Shown here in pieces: positions 39,012 through 50,628 of a stretch of 64,000 bases of DNA (position 1 is the stretch's first letter; each line of letters begins with the position of its first letter). Made by a program: the position numbers and the translations under genes. The DNA comes from Ignavibacteriales bacterium (GTDB lineage: Bacteria; Bacteroidota; Ignavibacteria; Ignavibacteriales; Melioribacteraceae), in contig JACKAB010000013.1 of the NCBI GenBank assembly GCA_020635285.1, positions 1 to 64,000 on the forward strand, given 5' to 3'. The notes below the pieces were generated by a model. It searched no databases and was not told the origin of the DNA. It saw only the letters and a program-made list of their open reading frames with translations.

Positions 39012-40164
39012 TCAAAACACATATTTAAGAAATATTTTTGATATTAGAACTTCACGAATTGAACTTAAAGAATTTAATTCTGTTATATGCAATGAGAAAT
39101 TTTATTCTAGAACTAATGAAGAAAACAAAATTGATTTTTCAAATGGTTATAATGAATCAGCTTTAGAAAAGAAATATTCTCTAAAGAAGATGATTTACAA
39201 GTTGAAGAGAATAATAATTTCAATTATATCGTTGTTAAAAGTGATTCAGATAAGCGAGCAAAAGACGTAATATTTTTATTTCATGGTCTCAATGAAAGGC
39301 TATGGGATAAATACCTTCCATGGGCTTTAAAACTTCATAAATCAACCGGCAAAGCTATCATCCTTTTTCCAATTGCTTTTCATATGAACCGAGCACCAGG
39401 CAATTGGAGCAATCCAAGGTTGATGAAAAAAATGTCGGAGTATAGAATTAGTAAATTTAACGGAATTGAAAATTCTACATTTGCCAACGCAGCTTTAAGT
39501 TCAAGACTTCACAGTAAACCCTCAAGGTTTTTCACCTCAGGATTTCAAACTTTTTCAGATGTAACAGATCTTGTTACTGAAATTAGAGCAGGCAATAATA
39601 AATATATATATGATGATGCATCAATCAATTTTTTCGGATATTCAATAGGTGCATTGCTTGCTGAGGTTTTACTAATGGCTAATCCGAGAAATTATTTTGA
39701 TAAATCAAAACTGTTTATATTCTGCGGCGGACCAACTTTTGATATAATGTTTCCGGTAGCTAAAGCAATTTTTGGATAGCGAGGCATACAAATCAATGCA
39801 CAAGTTTTTCAAACTCTTTGATGATTATCTTAACAAAGGAAAAATAAACAGATCGTTATTGCCGGAGATAAAATATTTTAAAAGTTTGTTATCTCAATAC
39901 GGATTAAGAAATATTAGAGAAGAGCGGCTGCTGGAATTGAAAGATAAAATATTTGCAATATCATTAATTAAAGATAAAGTTGTTCCGCCGGAATCTGTAA
40001 TTAACACTCTAAATGGAGCTCAGAAAAAAATTCCAATAAGAACTATGATAACAGATTTTCCCTATAGCTATTCACACGAAACGCCGTTCCCGGTTGATAA
40101 AAACCAAAGAGAAATAGTCAATGTAAATTTTGAAAATATTTTTGGATTGGCATCTTCTTTTTAG
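38998..40164 (+). CDS. Alpha/beta-hydrolase-like protein (DUF6051-like), two frameshifts
   Basis: Three frames join into one protein of about 388 residues starting at TTG 38998 (after AAGGACGAG). A shift near 39190 joins ALEKKYS to EDDLQVEENNNFNYIVVKSD and then VIFLFHGLNERLWDKYLPWA, the oxyanion/strand-3 region. GYSIGALLAEVLL is the nucleophile elbow with its Ser. A shift near 39773 joins VAKAIF to DSEAYKSMHKFFKLFDDYLN. KDKVVPPESV may hold the acid and YSHETPF the His. It overlaps the MerR gene by 14 bases. The DUF assignment is from memory and tentative; the substrate is unknown. Confidence 0.7.
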
Positions 40165-40197
40165 TCTAAATTATTTAGTCATCTTAAAATTCATAAA

Positions 40198-40967
40198 TTA
40201 AAATTTAATTTCAATTCCAACCGGACAGTGATCGGAGCCCATAACATCTGGCATTGTAAAGGCATTGACAATATTTTTTTAAGATTTTCACTGATAAAAA
40301 AGTAATCAATTCTCCACCCAACGTTTCTGTCTCTTGCTCTTGAAATTTGATCCCACCAAGTATAAACTTCCGGTTTATCATTAAACATTCTAAGCGTATC
40401 AATAAATCCTTCTGCAAAAACCTATCCATCCATTCACGTTCTTCGGGTAAAAATCCGGAAACTTTGGAGTTTTCTTTTGGCCGTTCTAAATCAATTTCTT
40501 TGTGAGCTGTATTTACATCTCCGCAAACAATTATTTTTTACCTTTCTTTAAAAGGTCAACAGAATATTTTTGAAAGGCTTCATAAAAATCCATTTTATAT
40601 TTTAATCTTTCGGCCCTTGCTTTTCCATTTGGATAGTAAATATTGAACAAAATAAATTTTTAAATTCTGCAATTACAAATCGTCCTTCTTTGTCAAATTC
40701 TTCAATTCCAATCCCATGCTTTACATCTATTGGTTTTTCCTTTGTATAAATTACAGTTCCGCTATAACCTTTTTTATATGCTTGGGAAAAATAAGAATGA
40801 TAACTATCTACTTTAGTTAATGATTCATCAAGCTGTTCTTCCCAAGCCTTTGTTTCTTGAAGACAAAGTATATCTGGGTTTTCACTTTTAAACCAATCAT
40901 GAAATCCTTTCTTTGCAACTGCACGAATTCCATTTACGTTCCATGATAATAATTTAAGAGTTTTCAT
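40198..40967 (-). pseudogene. xth: Exodeoxyribonuclease III, four frameshifts
   Basis: The fragments rebuild a protein of about 256 residues, the normal ExoIII length, which acts in base-excision repair. LKLLSWNVNGIRAVAKKGF and DILCLQETKAWEEQL give the N-terminal active-site Asn and Glu. GYSGTVIYTKEKP, NIYYPNGKA, IIVCGDVNTAHKEIDL, RNVGWRIDYFFIS and the reconstructed GSDHCPVGIEIKF follow in order. Shifts fall near 40655, 40545, 40420 and 40268. Every catalytic motif remains, so sequence error is more likely than decay. Confidence 0.88.
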
Positions 40968-41235
40968 AAGCTACCTTTCGTTCTAACTTTATATGATTTG
41001 GATTTTAAGATACAAAAATAAGATAAAATATTTTATTCATTCTTGGAGTGAAAGTCTTACAATAGCGTAAATACTAAGCTAATAATTTTTGATTATTATT
41101 TATTACCAAGTTAACAAGATCTGACTCTTTGAAGAAATAATTTACTACAACAATTGAGTATTTGCTTTGGATTAGTTCTGATTGTAAACAATATATTGAA
41201 GAATCAAATTATCAACCATGCCAACTAGTTGAGAA

Positions 41236-42729
41236 CTAAGTAGAATTATTTTTGAATGCCGGATAAATTTTCTTGTATGATAAAAATTGCTTTAAGTAAA
41301 ATTTATGATTTTGCAAATTGGGTTTAATGATATTTTTAATGGAGGTCATTTTTTCTGAAGCTTGAGAAAACGAAGAATACCAGCCAAATCCTACAGCAGC
41401 TGCTATTCCGGCTCCAAGTCCAGAAGCTTCTGGATTTTCTAAAATGCAAATATTTTTCCCTGTAATATCCGCGATAATTTGACACCAAAATTACTCTTAG
41501 CTCCACCGCCAATAGCAACAAGTTCTTTTACTTTTTCGTTTATAGATTTTTCAACTAAATTAATTGCAAACAATTGTTCGAACGCAATTCCTTCCAAAAT
41601 AGCTCTGTACATATGTCCTTTAGTATGAGAAGAGGAAAGACCAATAAAAACAGCTCGGGCATTTATATCCCAATATGGATTCATCGCTCCATTAAGATAA
41701 GGAAGAAAAAAAATAAATTGTCACTTCCGGTTTTAATTAGCTTTGCTTCTTTCTCTAACTGAGAATAAATATTTGGTTGTTTTAATGGATCAATATCTAA
41801 AATATTTTTAATAAACCAATCAATTGCAAAAGTTCCGGCCCTTAAACTGCACTCATAATAATAACCTGAATCTGCACAGGCGCTCATTGTGCGAAAAGAT
41901 TTGCTGGTCATATATTTTGAACCGTAAACACCTGCAACGGCAGCTGTGCCTAAATTAAGATAAGCCCGCTTTGTTAAAAGTGCATTAGCTCCCAAACCAG
42001 CAGCTTGTCCATCGCCACCGCCAGCAATAACCATCGTATCAATACTCAACCCGGTTAATTTTGAAGTATCTTTAGAAATTTTTCCCAATACAGTTCCAGA
42101 AGGATAAACCTGAGGAAGTTGATTTTCAGTTAAATCTAAACCATCTAAAATCAACTTTGACCAAGTTTTATTTTTCATATCAAACAATCCAAGAGGATCG
42201 GCACTTGCCCAGCTAGTTTTAAACTGATTTGTAAGTTTCCAAACAAGCCAACTTTGTACATCACAAATCATAGCAATTTTATTGAAATTATTTTTTTATA
42301 TTTTTTCATCCAAGCTAAACGATAAACACATGGCGCAAAATCAACGGGCTTTCCTGTTATTTTGTGAATTTTATTTTTCCAATCTTTTTGAAAAAGAGTC
42401 TACTTCGCTTTTGCATCTTTCGTCTAACCAAATGATTGCTGGACGCAGAGATTTATAATCTTTGTCTAGCGGAACAAAGGTTTTCTCTGGTTTGAAATCG
42501 ATATTGCTTTAATTCTATTTGCTTTTACTTGGCGGGTTATATTTTTTAAAACTTTTTGTGCTGATTTCCACCAGTCCTCAGAGTTTTGCTCATAATAATT
42601 TGGCTGAGGTGAAGAAAGTGAAATTGGTTCGCTGGCTTTTGCAATTATTTTTCCTTTACTATTAAATGCAAAAGCTTTCGTTCCTGTTGTGCTGGAATCA
42701 AGTCCAATTACTAAACTATCGTTCATCAT
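41236..42729 (-). pseudogene. FGGY-family carbohydrate kinase (xylulokinase-like), about five frameshifts
   Basis: The rebuilt protein has about 497 residues. LVIGLDSSTTGTKAFAFNSK is the FGGY N-terminal phosphate motif, then AIIWLDERC, GKPVDFAPCVYRLAWMK, IAGGGDGQAAGLGANAL, YRAILEGIAFEQLF, LVAIGGGAKSN and ASGLGAGIAAAVGFGWY, the C-terminal ATP-binding signature. Shifts fall near 42478, 42372, 42290, 41712 and 41482. The start follows the dehydrogenase stop by two bases, and the pair suggests oxidation of a polyol to a ketose and its phosphorylation. Xylitol to xylulose-5-phosphate is a guess. Confidence 0.82.
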
Positions 42730-42731
42730 AC

Positions 42732-43768
42732 TTAATCAATTGAGATCATTGCTTTTATAACACCATCTCTATAATTTGAAACTAATTCAAAAGCTTCATT
42801 AGTATTTTCCATATTAAAATGATGAGTGACCATTTTATCCATATTTATCTTACCACTTTCTAAGAAATCAATAGCTTTTTGGGTGCTGTTTGCCTGGCGA
42901 CGAATATTTAAAATTGTAATTTCTTTTCTTCTTAATTCATGAATTGGAAAAGCAATATCATCAACTTCCGGAATTCCAATAATCACAAAAAGTCCGCCGG
43001 GTTTAAGTAATTCTATTGCATGCTGATAAGCTTCTAAATCTCCACTGCACTCATAAACTATATCCATTTCTAATGGCTCAATTTTTTTATTTCTTCAACA
43101 ACGTTGGTCTTGTTTGGGTTTCCACAATACTTTGGATTTAATTGTTTTGAGAACTCCAATCGATCATCAATTTTATCGGTGATATAAATATCTCCAACTT
43201 CTTTTGTTCTGAGTACATGAAATACTGACATTCCTATTGGTCCGGCACCAAGTATTGCAATGTTATCTTTAGATCTTGGCTTTGATTGATCTACTGAATA
43301 AACAGCAATTGCCAAAGGTTCTGAAAGTACTGCCTTCTCAAAAGTAGTATTGTTGCTGATAGGAAAACAATTGTCTTCTTTTAATACCACATAATTACAT
43401 AGTGCACCTTCTTTCTGTTTTGGCGCACCCATAAAGACAAGTTTTCTGCAGGTATGTTCTCTGCCAGATAAACATTGATCGCACTTGCCGCAAGATATGG
43501 CCGGATCAATTGCGATACGCTGACCTGGTTTAACTTCTGTAACTTTTGTTCCAACTTCTTCAACAATTCCGGCTGCTTCATGTCCCGTAATGAAAGGATA
43601 CCTCACTATTTGTGAACCAATTCTTCCGGTTGAGTAATAATGAATATCAGATCCGCAAACCCCAACCATTTTGATTTTAATTAAAACATCATTAGGGTGA
43701 ATTATTTTTGGTTCTGGAATTTCTTCCATTTCGAACTGTTTGATTCCTTTGAGTTGTACTGCTTTCAT
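42732..43768 (-). CDS. Zinc-dependent polyol/alcohol dehydrogenase (MDR family), one frameshift
   Basis: The restored protein has about 345 residues and resembles sorbitol, xylitol and threonine dehydrogenases. GVCGSDIHYYSTGRIG holds the catalytic zinc Cys, FITGHEAAGIVEEVG the zinc His/Glu, and ISCGKCDQCLSGREHTC the four structural-zinc cysteines. AILGAGPIGMSV binds the nucleotide. The first frame ends at 43070; a one-base shift near 43080 leads into EMDIVYECSGDLEAYQHAIE and on to the stop. It is co-transcribed with the FGGY kinase. Confidence 0.87.
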
Positions 43769-43942
43769 TTTGATATCATGTAAGTTAATGGGAAATTATT
43801 TTATTATAAATTAAATATTAACGCTAAAAATAAGCATAATTATACAGGAAAGAAAAGCATGAAACCCATCTATAGTTAATAAAATCCAAAGGCAAAAAGC
43901 GGATTTACAGAGAAACCCGGAAGTGTTTTACTTACCCTCGGT

Positions 43943-45372
43943 CTAAAATTTCATGTATTTAGTAAAAAGCAATATAGTTGCAACAAGAAATATTGCCATT
44001 GTTAAGTAAAAATCTATAATTAATGAAATACCGTTTATCGGAGTAATTTCCAACTTTTCAGATGTCTCATATAGTATTTTATTTTATGTGTTTTCTTTGG
44101 ATCATTAAAAATTTTCTTCTTCTTTACATATCTATAAATAAACTCAATTATGAATACTAGAAGGAAAACAATACCGGTTCCGTATAAAGCACTAGGCTGA
44201 CTTTGGTACTGATAAATTATCAAAGCAATAAAAACCCCAACTAAGACAGTTATATTAAAAACAAGAAAGCTTTTATTTCCCCGTACTTATCAGTCATTCT
44301 AAAGTGTGAGATTAAAACAAAAATATAGATAACAGTATAAATTGTACTAGTAATTGAAGCAATAGCATCAATGTTAAAAAGTAAAACAAAGATCATGCTT
44401 AATATAGCCGTGATGTAAAGTCCCTCAGTTGATTTGAACCATATACTTTTCTTTCAAAAATTTTTGGCAGTTCACCATCTTTTGCTAATGAATATGCAAT
44501 ATTTGCCCCACCGTATAAAGTTGCATTCAGGGCAGATGAAATTGAAAATAAAGCACCAATTGAAATAAGTATGAACCCAAAATTTCCAAGAAAAGGTTTG
44601 GCTGCAACAGCAAGCGCATTCTCTTTGCATCAATAAGTTCATTTATAGAAAGATTACCAATGGCAACCAAAGAAACAGCTACATAAACAATCATAACAAT
44701 ACCAATGCTTATGTAGATTGCTTTTGGAACATTCTTCTTTGGGTTTTCTATGTTTTCCGAAGCATTTGTGATTAGCCTGAAACCCATATAGGATAAAAAG
44801 AAAACAACAGCTGCTGATAAAATTCCATTTACACCAGTGCTACTAAAAGAAGGGACAATAAAATTCGGATTTATTTGTGAAATTCCAAGAAGAATAAAAA
44901 TTCCAAGTATTGAAAGCTTAATTATAACAATATAAAATTCGAGGTCACCAACCGCTTTGCTTCCGAAAGTATTTATTGCAGTAAATAAAGAAATTAAAAG
45001 AACTTCTACTATACCTAAAGCCAAAGGAGTAACTTGTAACCCAATTAACGGAAGTAGATAACCGGAAAATCCTTTTGCAAATAACGAAATGGAAACAACA
45101 TAACTTAGCCACATTAAAATTGACAACATTCCAGTAATTAAATTATCTCCTATTCCTTGCAATATAAATTCAATGGGACCCGCATTAGAAATTATTTTTG
45201 CTCCCAATTTTGAGTAGGAATAAGCAACAAGCAAAGCAAATAGACCAGACAGAATAAAAAGCCTCAGGTAAATTATTTCCGGCAATTTTTTTGCCCCAAT
45301 TCCAAAAATTGAAAATATACTTGCGCCAATCATGGTTCCCACAGCCATTGAAATGGCATCTAACAAACTCAT
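43943..45372 (-). pseudogene. APC-superfamily amino acid permease, about four frameshifts
   Basis: This integral membrane protein of about 476 residues opens with ISMAVGTMIGASIFSIFGIG, the substrate-binding first helix of APC permeases. GFSGYLLPLIGLQ, FFLSYMGFRLITNASENIEN (sixth helix), NPKKNVPKAIYISIG and SSALNATLYGGANIAYSLAK follow. Shifts near 44615, 44440, 44283 and 44085 break it. The final part reads EITPINGISLIIDFYLTMAI and ends at 43943. It lies 48 bases after the HEAT gene on the same strand. Substrate unknown. Confidence 0.82.
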
Positions 45373-45420
45373 TTTTTATTGTTATCTTTTTTCAAGAAAT
45401 ATTCTGCCCTATGATAAATT

Positions 45421-45949
45421 TTATTTATTCTCTTCTTCCAGATTACTTAGAATTTGGAATGCTAACAACTTGATAGCTTCATCAGATTCAGATTTTTTAA
45501 TATTTGATAAAAAATTATCAATTGGAAAATCTTTTGGTAGACTATTGTTTTTATTCAAATCATGAAATACATGATGAGCCCCTGCTAAAAATAAAAATAG
45601 AATCAGTTTTTCTTTGTTAATGTTTTTAAAAGAGGATTTATTGATTCACTTCCAATTTTTATAAGTCCTTCAGCAGCAATCCAACGAATGTCACTTTCAT
45701 CATCCTCTAATGCTTCTATAAATAAAGGAACAGAAACTGGATCAGCAATTTCCTCCATAGTTTTTAAGGCTTCCCATCGGTAAAGGTGTTTTGGGTGATG
45801 AATATGTTCCATAAGAAAATCAATAACCACTGGACCTTTTTTCACCAAGCTTTTTCTTGCACTTTTCTCTCTACTCCACTTTCGCTTACCAGGTTTTCCA
45901 GCAAGTTCTTTATTTCCAAATCTTTTGAGTTATTTATTTTCATATCCAT
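45421..45949 (-). CDS. HEAT-repeat protein, two frameshifts
   Basis: The start at 45949 has a strong AAGGAG ribosome site and reads MDMKINNSKDLEIKNLLENL. A shift near 45850 joins it to RKSLVKKGPVVIDFLMEHIH. The HEAT-like helices YRWEALKTMEEIADPVSVPL and IRWIAAEGLIKIGSESINPL follow. A shift near 45607 gives the tail LILFLFLAGAHHVFHDLNKN and a stop at 45421, about 176 residues in all. The start overlaps the end of the proton ATPase gene by 20 bases, so it may bind or regulate that pump. This is inference. Confidence 0.7.
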
Positions 45950-48418
45950 AATATCTCCTTAAGAAATTTTGTTTACTAAATATCACATCTGAGTGATCTA
46001 ATAGTTTGTAGATTTTAACTTTTAAAAGTCTGTAATTAGAAATGCAGTTAGTGCATAACCCCAAACCAACAATGCTAAATCCCATGAAATAGGCGCAATA
46101 AACCAACCGTAAACTGCGACAAAGGTTGCAAGTATTTTGGTTGCTACAGCCGACAAAACATTGTACCGCTTGGCTTAATTGACCAGAACGGTCCCCGAGT
46201 TCGGGTAACAAATATTGTTAAATGACCTGCAATTGCTAACTTCAAAAAGATAAATGTTTGTACTGCTTCTTTTGATAAATGAAGTGTTATTTGACCAATG
46301 TAAAAATTCCAAACGAGCTTACAACTCCTATTAGTCCTAAAAATGTTGCCATACTTAACACAACGCGCATATTCCATTTTTCCGGATCTTTAGAATATTT
46401 AACATTATCAAATGCAATTGCCATGATTGGGGCATCATTAAAGAAGGCTAATAGCACAATCATAATTGCTGTAACGGGATAAAAGTTAAATACTAAAATT
46501 GCCAAAGTAATAAATAATAAAACTCGAATTGTTTCTGCAATTCTGTAAATTGCATAACTATTCATTCTTTGGAAAATTTTTCTGCTTTCTTTTATTGCAT
46601 CTATAATTACAGAAAGTCCAGGTGATGTAAGCACAATATCCGCCGCAGATTTTGCCGCATCCGTTGCGCCATCAACAGCAATTCCCACATCTGCTTTTTT
46701 AAGTGCGGGAGCATCGTTAACGCCGTCACCGGTCATTCCAACAATATGGTTTCGTTCTTGAAGAAGTTCTACGATTTTATATTTGTGTTCAGGAAAAACT
46801 TGAGCAAAACCATCTGCTTTTTCAATTATTTTTGCGGCTTCCCTATCAGGTTTATCTAGAAATGCAGAAACCTCTAAAATGTTATTCTTAATATTTACTT
46901 TTTGTGCTATTTGTTTGCCAATTGCAGTATGATCACCGGTAACCATTTTTACATCCACACCCATCTCTCGTGCAGTTTTTATGGTTTGAGCAGAATCTTC
47001 TCTAGGAGGATCAAATAGTGGAATTAGTCCAACATATTGCCATATTTCTGTATGATCTGTTTTTGCTAATCCTAGAGTTCTAAATCCTTTTGAAGCAAAC
47101 TCATCAATTAGGGAATTTAATTCTTTAGTAAGTTTTTCTTTTTCATGATCTGGCAATAAAGCAAGAATAACTTGAGGGCACCCTTGCTGATTTTAAATTG
47201 ATTTTTTTCCGAATCAACAACAGTTGCTTCCGTCCTTTTTATAATTGGATCGAAAGGTTTAAACTCTTTGGCAAAATAAGTATTGTATTTTTCAGCAATA
47301 GCTTTATTAGACTTACTTTTTTCTAATATTGCTGAGTCAATTGGATCATTATCTTCCGCTCTTGAAGCTAGCGACGCAAAGATCAGAACATCCTCACTCG
47401 AATAATTTTTAAATGGCTTTACTTCGGCAACGGTCAACTCATTTTTTGTGATAGTTCCGGTTTTATCTGAGCAAAGTATATCCATTCCAGCCATTTCTTC
47501 TATAGCAACTAATTTGCTAACAATTGCTTTTTTCTTTGCAAGCACAGATGCCCCAACCGCCATGGTTACTGAAAGAACAGCAGGCAGTGCAACAGGAATA
47601 GCTGCTATTGTTAATACAAGCGCAAATTGCAGCGTATCAAGAAAACTTTCATGGCGGAAAATGGAAGCGATAAAAATTATTCCAATCATAAAGGCGGCTA
47701 AAACAATTAGGTAATTTCCAATTTTAATAACTGCTTTCTGAAAATGACTAACTGTTTTTGCTTCTGCAACTAACTTGGCTGTTTTGCCAAAAAAAGTATT
47801 CATGCCGGTTGCAACAACCAAACCGTTCATTTCACCTTGACGAATAATAGATCCTGAATATGCAACATCTTCTTTATGTTTTTCAATAGGAAGAGATTCC
47901 CCTGTTAGCGAAGACTCGTCAACATTTATATAATCTCCATCAAAAAGCTTTAAATCGGCAGGGACAACATCTCCAAGTCTTATACGGACAATATCGCCCG
48001 GAACAAGTTCCTTGGCTGCAATAGATTTCCAATTTTTATCACGTAAAACACGAGCATTTAATGCTAATCTTTTCTTTAATAAATTTATTGCATCGTCTGC
48101 TTTAAATTCTTGCCAGAAACCAACAACTGCATTTAGTAGCAGCAACGCAAAAATTACCCAGAAGTCTTCCCAGTGATTAATAATTGCAGAGAGAATGGCT
48201 GCAATTTCAATCATCCAAGGTATTGGTCCCCAGAAATAACTTAAGAATTTTACAATGGGACTAACTTTTTTCTCAGTGATTTCGTTATATCCATATTCAT
48301 TGATTAGGTTTGTTGCTGTTGAATTTGAGAGACCGGTTTTATTTGAAGAGAATGTTTTAAGAAGTTCATCAGAAGTAAGTTTTTTTATTTCAGCAGAGTC
48401 CAAAATATTTTTACTCAT
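45930..48418 (-). pseudogene. P3A-type proton-translocating ATPase, about four frameshifts
   Basis: This protein of about 830 residues resembles plasma-membrane proton pumps (Pma1/AHA type). Its short N-terminal domain leads to the first helices (YFWGPIPWMIEIAAILSAII), the actuator motif VDESSLTGESLP, the phosphorylation site CSDKTGTITKN, the nucleotide-domain KMVTGDHTAIGKQIA, the hinge VGMTGDGVNDAPALKKADVG and the helix with FFNDAPIMAIAFDNVKYS. Lesions near 47178, 46300, 46165 and 46025 break the frame; after the last it reads LKVKIYKLLDHSDV. It probably exports protons and energises neighbouring secondary transport. Confidence 0.88.
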
Positions 48419-48631
48419 GCCATCTTTCCTTTATTTTAATTAGTTATACTCAATTTTTCTCCAACAAAATTTGTGATTTGCTAAAATCATTTTTTTTAAT
48501 TGTTATTTATTATACCAACGGTCTTAAAAAAAGTTCGAAAAAACTTTATGGTATAAAGCTTTTTAAGAGGTTCGAAGTTGTGATTATTTGATATCTGGGA
48601 ATCTACAAAATAATAATAAGGTATAAATATT

Positions 48632-48919
48632 TTATTTTCCATTAATTAATATTGTATCACATAGGGCTCCGGTTAATCTGTGTTTTAATATTTCTTGATA
48701 ATCTTTTGAATTATACCAATTGTTAAAATCGGATTCTGTGTTAAACTCAATTATTACCACTCTTGAATATTTCCACTTCCCTTCAAGTATTTTTGGAGTA
48801 TCATCAACGGCTAAATATTTACCGTTGTATTTTGCAAACACTTCATCAACTTTGTTAACATATTTTTGATATTCTTCATTATCATGAATTTTAATATTTG
48901 CAACAAAATAATAACTCAT
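48632..48919 (-). CDS. DUF1330-like small protein
   Basis: The frame is open from 49000, but Met at 48919 follows an AGAGGAAA ribosome site and begins MSYYFVANIKIHDNEEYQKY, the natural start of the DUF1330 (dimeric alpha/beta-barrel) family. YSRVVIIEFNTESDFNNWYN and EILKHRLTG complete the domain. The product has 95 residues and is intact. Cytoplasmic; function unknown. Confidence 0.85.
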   Translation of the reverse strand: MSYYFVANIKIHDNEEYQKYVNKVDEVFAKYNGKYLAVDDTPKILEGKWKYSRVVIIEFNTESDFNNWYNSKDYQEILKHRLTGALCDTILINGK

Positions 48920-49386
48920 AGTTTTCCTCTTTCTTAAATTAGTACTAAATATGTAAAACCCAATACAGATATAGTAATTATCAGCGTCTAAGAGATCCAA
49001 TCTTTAAATTCATTTTTGGAATAACAAAAATATTGAATAGATAGCGAATGTATTTACAGCAGAATATTTTAAGGATAATTCTTATTTCTTAAAGATCACC
49101 AATTCACTTTTTTCTTTATTTTGGGCAATATTATATCAGCAGTTTGTTGGCCCTGGATATTTGGATGTCAGTCAGAACATCTGTTTGACATAGTTAGTTT
49201 GCTGGCAATAGTGTTTATCCCCTTCCACACTATAACAGTAAGTTATAGAATTTCTAATAAATTCAATATGCCTATTTTGAATCGAATAAAGGCGCAGTAA
49301 TTTTTTTCCGTTCACCGCTTTTGTGTAAAAATATCGTTATCAAATTATAATAGTTCCTTGATAAAATATTATTTTATTCTTCCCAA
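48920..49386. other. Gene-free AT-rich interval
   Basis: About 470 bases between the DUF1330 and VIT genes contain no open frame that looks like protein on either strand, no RNA gene that I recognise and no strong hairpin with a T-tract. The promoter of the DUF1330 gene does not lie here, since that gene could start from its right-hand edge near 48940. Confidence 0.4.
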
Positions 49387-50081
49387 TTAAACAGCTACTC
49401 CAAACAGAGCTCCAACTCCAGCCGTAATGCCCATAGCTAATGCACCCCAAAATGTAACACGCACAGTTGCTTTCAGAATGGAAGATCCTCCAATTTTGCA
49501 GAAAACATGCCCAGTAATGCTAAGCAGATCAAGGATATTATAGTGACAGCCGGGATAAGGATAGATGCTGGAAAAACGAGTACTGCCAACAAAGGCATTG
49601 CAGCACCTAATGCAAAAGTTCCTGCAGATGAAAAAGCGGCCTGAATTGGACGAGCTGTTAAGACCTCAGAGATTCCAAGTTCATCTCTGGCATGAGCGCC
49701 AATAGCATCATGAGCCATAAGCTGTTCTGCAACTTGGTTTGCAAGCTTTCCATCTAAACCACGATCAACATAAATAGATGCTAATTCCTCTTTTTCTAAC
49801 TCAACATTATTTTCAAGTTCCATTCGCTCTCGCTCCAGATCGGCATTTTCTGTATCTGCTTGAGAGCTTACAGAAACATATTCTCCAGCTGCCATTGACA
49901 TTGCACCGGCCACAAGTCCGGCAATGCCTGCAATTAGAACATCTCCTCTTGCGGCTTGCGCTGCAGCAACGCCTACAATAAGACTTGCAATTGAGACTAT
50001 ACCATCATTTGCCCCCAATACCGCGGCTCTTAACCAACCGATATGCTGTGTGCGATGCTTTTCTTTGTGTTGTGAATACAT
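49387..50081 (-). CDS. VIT1/CCC1-family membrane transporter, one frameshift
   Basis: This membrane protein of about 231 residues is probably a divalent-metal (iron or manganese) exporter. IGWLRAAVLGANDGIVSIAS is the first family motif, followed by LVAGAMSMAAGEYVSVSSQA and the cytoplasmic helical segment ERERMELENNVELEKEELAS. The first frame ends with KLEDLPF. A shift near 49485 gives AKIGGSSILKATVRVTFWGA and LAMGITAGVGALFGVAV, the expected last helix, with the stop at 49387. Confidence 0.9.
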
Positions 50082-50149
50082 AATTGCTCCTTAATAAAAA
50101 AATTTGTTTGGAAAATATTTTTAGTTCAACCATAATTAAAAGTTATTAA

Positions 50150-50602
50150 TCCCAAACAAATTTCCACAAACCGTCTTTTTGTCTTTTTCCAAACTGTATG
50201 AAAAATACCCTTAGCTGAAATGTTTTCACCGGTTGGATTTGTTGCTGAAAAAGTATAATGACCATATGTATAAGCTAAATCGCCTTGATTTGGACACGGA
50301 AACAAAATCTGGCGTCCAATTAAGATTTACATCACGTAAAGTTTGATTTTCAAAATATGATTTAATCGCAGCCTTACCTTTAATTAAAATATCATTTCTA
50401 TTTAATACAGCATCTTCAGCAGCATAGTTTAAGAATGCTTTAGCAACACCATCTTTCTTTGCCATCGAAGCAAAAGCTTTTCAGTATCCAGTATTTCCTT
50501 CTTTATTTTTTCTAAGTCGTTTTTGTTATTTTCCATAGCGCAAGCGTTAATAATTAACAATATTAAAAATATCCATTTAGTTGGGCCATTTACATAGTTC
50601 AT
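50150..50602 (-). CDS. DUF4440/SnoaL-like lipoprotein, two frameshifts
   Basis: ATG 50602 begins MNYVNGPTKWIFLILLIINA followed by Cys21, a lipobox. A shift near 50470 joins DTEKAFASMAKKDGVAKAFL, the opening of the DUF4440 NTF2-like fold, to AEDAVLNRNDILIKGKAAIK. A second shift near 50285 gives DLAYTYGHYTFSATNP and IFHTVWKKTKRRF, the usual end. The restored protein has about 150 residues; the exact stop near 50150 is uncertain. It would sit in the periplasm or on a membrane. Ligand unknown. Confidence 0.7.
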
Positions 50603-50628
50603 TTTTTCTCATTATAATTTGAAGAAAT

